Shown: piece after piece, positions 1 to 5,433 of the stretch
Layout: every line of letters begins with the position of its first letter
How positions within the stretch are numbered: the stretch's first letter is position 1
Origin: JAZQNF01 sp045641505
GTDB lineage: Bacteria > Bacillota > Clostridia > Lachnospirales > Bianqueaceae
Reading direction: 5' to 3'
Length of the DNA: 5,433 nt
Assembly: GCA_045641505.1 (NCBI GenBank)
Contig: JAZUHB010000029.1
Location: 1-5,433, forward strand
Position numbers and translations under genes: made by a program
The notes under the pieces: generated by a model
The model's database searches: none
What the model was told of the DNA's origin: nothing
Seen by the model: only the letters and a program-made list of their open reading frames with translations

Positions 1-1959
1 CCCTTCGAACCCACCGGCGACCAGCCGGAGGCGATCCGCGACCTGGTCGAGGGCTTCCGCTCCGGCAATACCCGGGAGACGCTCCTGGGCGTCACCGGAA
101 GCGGCAAGACCTTCACGATGGCCAACGTCATCCAGGCTCTCGGCAAGCCCACCCTGGTCCTGGCGCACAACAAGACCCTGGCGGCTCAGCTCTACGGCGA
201 ATTCAAGGCATTCTTCCCCGAAAACGCGGTCGAGTATTTCGTCTCCTACTACGATTACTATCAGCCCGAGGCGTACATTCCCCAGAGCGATACCTACATC
301 GAGAAGGACAGCGACATCAACGACGACATCGACAAGCTGCGCCATTCCGCCACCGCCGCGCTCTGCGAGCGGAGCGACGTGATCGTGGTCTCCAGCGTTT
401 CGTGCATCTACGGTCTGGGCGACCCCATCGACTACAACAGCATGACGCTGTCGCTCAGGCCCGGCATGACGCGCGACCGCGACGAGGTCATCAAGCGTCT
501 GGTGGAACTTCAGTACGAGCGGAACGACATGGTGCTCGAGCGCGGCTCCTTCCGGGTGCACGGCGACGTCCTGGACGTGGTCCCCATCGCGGAGGAGAAG
601 AGGGCCTACCGGGTCGAGTTCTTCGGCGACGAGGTGGACCGCATCTCCCTGCTCGACACCCTGACCGGCGAGCTCCTCGGCACGGTGGAGCACATGCTGA
701 TCTTCCCCGCCTCCCACTACGCGATCTCGCGCGAGAAGATGGAGGCGGCCCTCGTCCGCATCGGGGAGGAGCTCGACGTCCGCGTGAAGGAATTTATCGC
801 GGAGGATAAGCTTCTGGAGGCCCAGCGCATCCGCGAGCGCACCAACTTCGATATCGAGATGCTCCGCGAGACGGGCTTTTGCTCCGGCATCGAAAACTAC
901 TCGAGACATCTGGCGGGCCGGCCCGAGGGCAGCATGCCCTACACGCTCCTCGACTACTTCCCGAAGGATTTCCTGCTGATCGTGGACGAGTCCCACATGA
1001 CCATCCCGCAGGTCCGCGGCATGTACAACGGGGACCGTTCCCGCAAGACCACCCTGGTGGACTACGGCTTCCGCCTGCCCTCCGCCAAGGACAACCGCCC
1101 GCTGAACTTCACCGAGTTCGAGGGCAAGCTGAACCAGGTGATGTTCGTGTCGGCCACCCCCGGCGAATACGAGGCGGCCCATTCCACGCTGACCGCCGAA
1201 CAGATCATTCGCCCGACGGGTCTGCTGGACCCGCTCGTGGAGGTCCGGCCGATCCGCGGACAGATCGACGACATCGTCGGGCTCCTCAGGGAGCAGGCGG
1301 AGCGCGGCGAGAAGACGCTCATCACCACCCTGACCAAGAAGATGGCCGAGGACCTGACGGACTACCTGAAGGCCGCCGGCATCAAGGTCAATTACCTGCA
1401 CAGCGACATCGACACCCTGGAGCGGCTGGAGATCGTCCATGACCTGCGCACGGACGTGTACGACGTGCTGGTGGGCATCAACCTGCTGCGCGAGGGCCTC
1501 GACATTCCCGAGGTCTCGCTGATCTGCATCCTCGACGCGGACAAGGAGGGCTTCCTCCGTTCGCACGTCTCGCTGATCCAGACGATCGGCCGCGCGGCCC
1601 GCAACGTCAACGGCCACGTCATTCTCTACGCGGACGAGATCACCGGCTCGATGCAGCGGGCGCTCGACGAGACGAACCGCCGCCGCTCGATCCAGCAGGC
1701 CTACAACGAGGCCCACGGCATCACGCCGAGGAGCATCGTGAAGGAGGTCCGCGACGTCATCGCGGTGACGAAGCCGGTCGCCCCGAAGAAGGACGACGCG
1801 GTCGAGATGGCCGAGTCCCTGAGCCCGGCCGAGCTTCGGAAGCAGATCGCTTCGAAGGAAAAGGCGATGCAGCGCGCGGCCTACGAGCTCCGCTTCGAGG
1901 ACGCCGCCGCGCTTCGCGACGAAATCATTTATCTAAGGCAGATGCTGGCCCGCGACTGA
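1..1959 (+). CDS. uvrB: UvrB, excinuclease ABC subunit B (5' end cut off by window)
   Basis: UvrB is the damage-verifying, helicase-like ATPase of nucleotide excision repair: UvrA loads it on DNA, it probes the lesion, then recruits UvrC for incision. The frame is open from base 1 (PFEPTGDQPEAI) to TGA at 1957-1959, giving 652 visible codons. Aligning Walker A Lys36 with E. coli Lys45 suggests only about 9-10 N-terminal residues are missing, so the full length (about 662) is near the family norm. Motifs in order: Walker A GVTGSGKT (88-111); the damage-probing beta-hairpin start with aromatic run YYDYYQP (from 247); Walker B DESH (985-996); motif III SATP (1150-1161); motif V GINLLREGLDIPE (1474-1512); motif VI QTIGRAARN (1579-1605); and the C-terminal UVR domain that contacts UvrC (about 1828-1956). 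All key helicase residues are present and no frameshift is seen. It is first in an apparent uvrB-uvrA-clpC run. The ATG at 118 lies after Walker A and cannot be the true start. Identification is near certain. Confidence 0.98.
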   Translation, partial: PFEPTGDQPEAIRDLVEGFRSGNTRETLLGVTGSGKTFTMANVIQALGKPTLVLAHNKTLAAQLYGEFKAFFPENAVEYFVSYYDYYQPEAYIPQSDTYIEKDSDINDDIDKLRHSATAALCERSDVIVVSSVSCIYGLGDPIDYNSMTLSLRPGMTRDRDEVIKRLVELQYERNDMVLERGSFRVHGDVLDVVPIAEEKRAYRVEFFGDEVDRISLLDTLTGELLGTVEHMLIFPASHYAISREKMEAALVRIGEELDVRVKEFIAEDKLLEAQRIRERTNFDIEMLRETGFCSGIENYSRHLAGRPEGSMPYTLLDYFPKDFLLIVDESHMTIPQVRGMYNGDRSRKTTLVDYGFRLPSAKDNRPLNFTEFEGKLNQVMFVSATPGEYEAAHSTLTAEQIIRPTGLLDPLVEVRPIRGQIDDIVGLLREQAERGEKTLITTLTKKMAEDLTDYLKAAGIKVNYLHSDIDTLERLEIVHDLRTDVYDVLVGINLLREGLDIPEVSLICILDADKEGFLRSHVSLIQTIGRAARNVNGHVILYADEITGSMQRALDETNRRRSIQQAYNEAHGITPRSIVKEVRDVIAVTKPVAPKKDDAVEMAESLSPAELRKQIASKEKAMQRAAYELRFEDAAALRDEIIYLRQMLARD

Positions 1960-1965
1960 GCGGGC
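1948..1965 (+). other. Perfect 6-bp hairpin across the uvrB stop codon
   Basis: GCCCGC (1948-1953) pairs perfectly with GCGGGC (1960-1965). The 6-base loop (1954-1959) is exactly the last sense codon GAC plus the stop TGA of uvrB. No T-run follows (only TTT at 1973-1975), so it does not look like an intrinsic terminator and should not split uvrB from uvrA. It could affect mRNA stability or translation coupling, or be a chance result of high GC. The structure is seen in the sequence; any function is a guess. Confidence 0.4.
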
Positions 1966-1978
1966 GGTCTGCGTTTAC

Positions 1979-1983
1979 AGAGG
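1979..1983 (+). promoter_or_regulatory. Weak ribosome binding site of uvrA
   Basis: AGAGG lies 4 bases before the ATG at 1988. It is a partial and rather close match to AGGAGG, clearly weaker than the site before the clpC-like gene. uvrA may therefore rely partly on ribosomes ending uvrB translation 28 bases upstream. No better site is seen in the gap. Confidence 0.5.
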
Positions 1984-1987
1984 CAAC

Positions 1988-4831
1988 ATGGAAGAAAACA
2001 GCTACATCCGGGTGCGGGGCGCGAACGAGCACAACCTCAAGGGGCTCGACGTCGACATCCCCCGCAACAAGCTGGTGGTGGTGACGGGCCTTTCCGGCTC
2101 GGGCAAATCCTCCCTGGCTTTCGACACGGTCTTCGCGGAAGGACAGCGGCGCTACATGGAGTCGCTTTCTTCGTATGCCCGGATGTTCCTCGGTCAGATG
2201 GAAAAGCCCGAGGTGGAGAGCATCGAGGGCCTTTCGCCCGCAATCGCCATCGACCAGAAGACGACCTCGAAGAACCCCCGTTCCACCGTCGGTACCGTCA
2301 CCGAGATCTACGATTATCTGCGTCTGCTGTACGCCCGCATCGGCATCCCGCACTGCCCGCAGTGCGGCCGGGTGATCGAGCGGCAGTCGGTGGATCAGAT
2401 GGTGGACGCGGTGCTGGCGCTCCCCGAGGGCAGCCGCATCCAGATCCTCGCGCCCGTCGTGCGCGGCCGCAAGGGCCAGCATGAAAAGCTGCTCGAGAAG
2501 GCCCGCAAGGACGGCTACGTCCGCGCCTACGTGGACGGTGAGCTCCGCCAGCTCGAGGAAAAGATCGAGCTCGACAAGAACCAGAAGCACGCCATCGAGA
2601 TCGTGGTCGACCGTCTGATCGTGAAGAGCGGAATGGAGAAGCGCCTTTCCGAGTCCGTCGAGAACGCGCTGGCCCTCGCCGAGGGCCTGATGATGCTCGA
2701 CAACGGCGGCGAGCGGAGGATCTTCAGCCAGAACTACGCCTGCCCCGACTGCGGCGTGAGCATCATGGAGCTGCAGCCGAGACTTTTTTCCTTCAACAAT
2801 CCCTACGGCGCCTGCCCGCACTGCCTCGGCATCGGCGTGCTCCGCAAGATGGACCCGGAGCTTCTGATCCCGGATCCCGGCCTTTCCATCAACCAGGGCG
2901 CGATTGCGGCCCCCGGCTGGGGCTCCGTGCATCAGCCCGACAGCTATTCCGGCAAGCTCTTCCGGAAACTGTCCGAGGCCCATCATTTCAGCCTCGACAC
3001 TCCGTTTTGCGAGCTGCCGGAGGAGATCCGGAAGATCATCCTGTACGGAGACCGCGACCTTTCCTTCACGATGGAGTATGAGGGCCGCTTCGGCCGCCGC
3101 AGCTACGACATGACCTTCGAGGGCGTCGTGAACATCATGAACCGCCGCTACGAGGAGACGCCCGAGACCTTCCGCGCCGACTACGAGGAGTTCATGAGCT
3201 CCACGCTCTGTCCCGTCTGCAAGGGCCAGCGGCTCCGTCCCGAGGCCCTCGCCGTCACCGTGGCGGGCCTCAACGTCTCGCAGCTGACCGAGCTTTCCAT
3301 CGGGGACGCGCTGCCGTTCTTCGAGAGCATCCGGCTCACGGAGCGCGAGGAGATGATCGCGCACCAGATCCTCAAGGAGATCCGCGCGCGGCTCACCTTC
3401 CTGAATAACGTCGGGCTCGGCTACCTGACCCTCAGCCGCACGGCCGGCACCCTGTCCGGCGGCGAGGCGCAGCGCATCCGGCTGGCGACGCAGATCGGCT
3501 CGGGCCTCATGGGCGTCCTCTACATCCTGGACGAGCCCAGCATCGGTCTCCACATGCGCGACAATTCCAAGCTGCTCGACGCGCTGAAACGGCTGCGCGA
3601 CCTGGGCAACACCCTGCTGGTGGTCGAGCATGACGAGGAGACCATGCGGCAGGCCGACCACATCATCGACATCGGTCCCGCGGCCGGCATCCACGGCGGC
3701 ACCCTGGTCGCCCAGGGCACGGCGGAGGAGATCATGCAGAACCCCGCGTCGGTCACCGGCGATTACCTGAGCGGACGCCGGGCCATCCCGATCCCCTCGG
3801 AGCGCCGCGCGCCCGGCGAGCACTGGCTGCGTCTCCGCGGCGCCCGGATGAACAATCTGAAGGGCACCGATTTCGATATCCCGCTCGGGCTCTTCGTTTG
3901 CGTGACCGGCGTCAGCGGCTCCGGCAAGAGCACCTTCGTCAACGAGATCCTGTACAAGGCCCTCGCCCGCAAGCTCAACCGCGCGCGGGTGAAGCCCGGC
4001 CCCTACGAAAGTCTCAGCGGCACCGAGGCGCTCGACAAGGTCATCGTGATCGACCAGTCGCCCATCGGCCGCTCGCCGCGCTCCAATCCCGCCACCTACA
4101 CCGGCGTCTTCGACATGATCCGCGACGTCTTTGCCTCGAGCACCGACGCGAAGGTCCGCGGCTATTCGAAGGGCCGCTTCAGCTTCAACGTGAAGGGCGG
4201 CCGCTGTGAGGCCTGCTCCGGCGACGGCATCCTGAAGATCGAGATGCACTTCCTGCCGGACGTCTACGTCCCCTGCGAGGTCTGTCACGGCAAGCGCTAC
4301 AACCGGGAGACCCTCGAGGTCGAATACAAGGGAAAGAACATCGCCGACGTTCTGGACATGACGGTGGAGGAGGCGCTCGTCTTCTTCGAGAACGTCCCCC
4401 GCATCCGCCGCATCCTGCAGACGCTGAACGATGTAGGCCTTTCCTTCATCAAGCTTGGTCAGCCCTCGACCACCCTTTCCGGCGGCGGGGCGCAGCGCGT
4501 GAAGCTCGCAACGGAGCTCGCGAAGCGCTCCACCCGCCGGACCTTCTACATCCTCGACGAGCCCACGACGGGTCTCCATTTCGCGGATGTGCACAAGCTC
4601 GTGACGATCCTCGAGCAGCTGGTCGAGTCCGGCAATTCCGTGCTGGTGATCGAGCACGACCCCGACGTGATCAAGACGGCCGATTATCTGATCGACCTCG
4701 GTCCCGAGGGCGGCGACAGAGGCGGCCGGGTCATCGCGACCGGAACCCCCGAGCAGGTCGCCGAAACGCCCGGCTCCTACACCGGCGCGTATCTGAAGAA
4801 AATGTTCGAAAGAAAGAAAACAGGGAGGTAA
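1988..4831 (+). CDS. uvrA: UvrA, excinuclease ABC subunit A
   Basis: UvrA is the dimeric ABC-family ATPase that scans DNA for bulky lesions and loads UvrB. At 947 residues it matches the usual length (E. coli 940). The start is fixed by the typical N-terminus IRVRGANEHNLKGLD. Order of parts: Walker A1 GLSGSGKS (Lys40); CPQC (Cys123/126); UvrB-binding region (about 130-250); zinc module CPDC-x20-CPHC (Cys252, 255, 276, 279); insertion region (about 285-400); CPVCKGQRL (Cys408/411); signature LSGGEAQR (489-496) and Walker B YILDEPS (512-518). The second half has Walker A2 GVSGSGKS (Lys647), zinc module CEAC-x19-CEVC (Cys740, 743, 763, 766), signature LSGGGAQR (830-837) and Walker B YILDEPT (854-860). 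Cys123/126 and Cys408/411 plausibly hold the extra zinc known from Geobacillus UvrA; the matching E. coli sites lack a full Cys set. One oddity is Gly834 where UvrA normally has Glu. It sits 28 bases after uvrB and 6 before clpC. The tail FERKKTGR is short and basic. No frameshift is seen. Confidence 0.98.
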   Translation: MEENSYIRVRGANEHNLKGLDVDIPRNKLVVVTGLSGSGKSSLAFDTVFAEGQRRYMESLSSYARMFLGQMEKPEVESIEGLSPAIAIDQKTTSKNPRSTVGTVTEIYDYLRLLYARIGIPHCPQCGRVIERQSVDQMVDAVLALPEGSRIQILAPVVRGRKGQHEKLLEKARKDGYVRAYVDGELRQLEEKIELDKNQKHAIEIVVDRLIVKSGMEKRLSESVENALALAEGLMMLDNGGERRIFSQNYACPDCGVSIMELQPRLFSFNNPYGACPHCLGIGVLRKMDPELLIPDPGLSINQGAIAAPGWGSVHQPDSYSGKLFRKLSEAHHFSLDTPFCELPEEIRKIILYGDRDLSFTMEYEGRFGRRSYDMTFEGVVNIMNRRYEETPETFRADYEEFMSSTLCPVCKGQRLRPEALAVTVAGLNVSQLTELSIGDALPFFESIRLTEREEMIAHQILKEIRARLTFLNNVGLGYLTLSRTAGTLSGGEAQRIRLATQIGSGLMGVLYILDEPSIGLHMRDNSKLLDALKRLRDLGNTLLVVEHDEETMRQADHIIDIGPAAGIHGGTLVAQGTAEEIMQNPASVTGDYLSGRRAIPIPSERRAPGEHWLRLRGARMNNLKGTDFDIPLGLFVCVTGVSGSGKSTFVNEILYKALARKLNRARVKPGPYESLSGTEALDKVIVIDQSPIGRSPRSNPATYTGVFDMIRDVFASSTDAKVRGYSKGRFSFNVKGGRCEACSGDGILKIEMHFLPDVYVPCEVCHGKRYNRETLEVEYKGKNIADVLDMTVEEALVFFENVPRIRRILQTLNDVGLSFIKLGQPSTTLSGGGAQRVKLATELAKRSTRRTFYILDEPTTGLHFADVHKLVTILEQLVESGNSVLVIEHDPDVIKTADYLIDLGPEGGDRGGRVIATGTPEQVAETPGSYTGAYLKKMFERKKTGR
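4822..4828 (+). promoter_or_regulatory. Strong ribosome binding site of the clpC-like gene, inside the uvrA 3' end
   Basis: AGGGAGG contains a full GGAGG core and overlaps the last two sense codons of uvrA, directly before its TAA stop. It is 9 bases from the GTG at 4838 and 12 bases from the TTG at 4841. This spacing favours the GTG start. The overlap with uvrA coding sequence suggests coupled translation. Confidence 0.8.
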
Positions 4832-4837
4832 GCCCCA

Positions 4838-5433
4838 GTGTTGGCACAGTTTTCACCCCAGGCCCGCAAGGCCCTGGAACTGGCGGAGGAGTACGCCCTT
4901 TCCCGCGGGAAGAGCTTTCTCGGCGCGGAAGACCTGCTGATGGGCCTGCTCCGGGAGGGGACCAGCGTCGGCTGGCGCGCCCTCGCGGACGAGGGTCTCA
5001 CGGAGGCCGCCGTCGAGGAGTACGCGGGCCGTCTCGACCCGGAGAGCTTCGACTCCTCCGAAGCCCCGAAGAGCGGCCGCACGGCTCAGTCTCCCAAGAC
5101 CGCGCAGATCCTTTCCGCCGCCGCGGACGAGGCCGGCAAGATGGGCACCGCGCTCATCGGCACCGAGCACATCCTCCTGGCGATCCTCCGCGACCGCGAC
5201 AACGCCGCCGTCCGGATCCTCCTGATGAACGGCATCAATCTGACCGCGCTTCTGGTCAAGTTCGCGGGCAACATGGGTCTCGAGCCCAAGGACGTCATGC
5301 CCGCGAAGAATGCCGACGATAAGGTCTACACGGACGAGCTCGACTCCTTCAGCCGGGATTTCACCGATATCGCGGCGCGGGGCGGCTTCGACCCCGTGGT
5401 TGGGCGCCAGAAGGTGCTCGACCGGGTCATCCG
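4838..5433 (+). CDS. clpC: ClpC-type AAA+ ATPase of the Clp protease (3' end cut off by window)
   Basis: The visible 198 codons plus 2 bases match the N-terminal part of ClpC/ClpA-family unfoldases, which feed unfolded proteins to ClpP in the cytoplasm. The GTG start follows AGGGAGG by 9 bases; TTG at 4841 is the alternative. Two Clp-N repeats are visible: residues about 4-66, with LGAEDLLMGLLREG, and about 84-147, with IGTEHILLAIL. After a linker, LDSFSRDFTDIAARGGFDPVVGR (given here only as the landmark ending in DPVVGR, residues 168-190) is the conserved entry to the first AAA+ domain; the Walker A motif should follow just outside the window. Glu31 and Glu110 align with the two B. subtilis ClpC residues (Glu32, Glu106) that bind phospho-arginine, so that ability may be kept. 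The first repeat has AED where TEH is usual, and the linker between repeats is about 5 residues longer than in B. subtilis. The UVR-bearing middle domain that would separate ClpC from ClpA or other relatives is not visible, so the exact subfamily is inferred. Confidence 0.85.
   Translation, partial: MLAQFSPQARKALELAEEYALSRGKSFLGAEDLLMGLLREGTSVGWRALADEGLTEAAVEEYAGRLDPESFDSSEAPKSGRTAQSPKTAQILSAAADEAGKMGTALIGTEHILLAILRDRDNAAVRILLMNGINLTALLVKFAGNMGLEPKDVMPAKNADDKVYTDELDSFSRDFTDIAARGGFDPVVGRQKVLDRVI

Noticed and set aside
118..120. ATG at 118 as the uvrB start
   Set aside because: The frame stays open to base 1 and encodes conserved UvrB sequence (GDQPEAI and the Walker A motif) upstream of this Met. 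The real start is outside the window.
402..1442. Plus-strand open frames inside uvrB in another frame
   Set aside because: They are Arg-, Gly- and Pro-rich translations typical of out-of-frame GC-rich DNA, overlap a clearly real gene, and show no known motif.
2018..3930. Repeat-like similarity between about 2018-2110 and 3834-3930
   Set aside because: This is the known internal duplication of the two ABC ATPase halves in UvrA (RGA...NLKG...VTGxSGSGKS), not a DNA repeat or recent duplication.
1925..4657. A 910-codon open frame on the minus strand covering nearly all of uvrA
   Set aside because: It lies in the register where each antisense codon is the exact reverse complement of a uvrA codon. 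Stops there need TTA, CTA or TCA sense codons, which this GC-rich gene avoids. The protein is low in complexity (Ala, Asp, Glu, His, Leu, Val) with no recognisable domain, while the plus strand encodes a complete UvrA. It is a shadow frame.
4838..4847. Tiny hairpin GTG-TTGG-CAC around the clpC start codon
   Set aside because: Only 3 bp long with a 4-base loop. Such structures are expected by chance and are too weak to claim a regulatory role.
4853..5298. Minus-strand open frames opposite the clpC-like gene
   Set aside because: The plus strand here encodes a clear double Clp-N domain with its own ribosome binding site. The antisense translations have no recognisable features.

Overview
The window is an ordinary stretch of bacterial chromosome carrying three genes in one direction, tightly packed: the 3' part of uvrB, all of uvrA, and the 5' part of a clpC-type ATPase gene. 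Base composition is GC-rich (roughly two thirds by eye), with most codons ending in G or C. The Shine-Dalgarno site before clpC is strong, UvrA carries four CxxC pairs where E. coli UvrA has fewer, and the Clp protein has a ClpC-like double N-domain. Together these point to a high-GC member of the Bacillota, probably Clostridia (Oscillospiraceae-like). This placement is an inference from protein style and is not proven; a GC-rich actinobacterium is the main alternative.

Layout: uvrB runs from the left edge to 1959 and lacks only about its first 9-10 codons. A 28-base gap holds a weak ribosome binding site, and a perfect 6-bp hairpin overlaps the uvrB stop. uvrA fills 1988-4831 (947 codons). 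After 6 bases the clpC-like gene starts with GTG at 4838 and runs off the right edge after 198 codons, just before its first Walker A motif should appear. No terminator or convincing promoter is seen at either junction, so the three genes are probably co-transcribed. No non-coding stretch longer than 28 bases exists.

UvrA and UvrB form the damage-recognition part of bacterial nucleotide excision repair. UvrA scans DNA as a dimer and loads UvrB, which verifies the lesion and then recruits UvrC (not in this window). The Clp ATPase belongs to protein quality control: it unfolds substrates for the ClpP protease. Its place directly behind uvrBA, with no ctsR-mcsA-mcsB upstream, is the most notable point of gene order.

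I see no sign of a new biological system, mobile element, CRISPR array or RNA gene. The points most worth a second look are a Glu-to-Gly change in the second ABC signature of UvrA (LSGGG instead of LSGGE), the uvrBA-clpC arrangement, and a strong habit of using the rare Leu codon CTT just before TCN serine codons.
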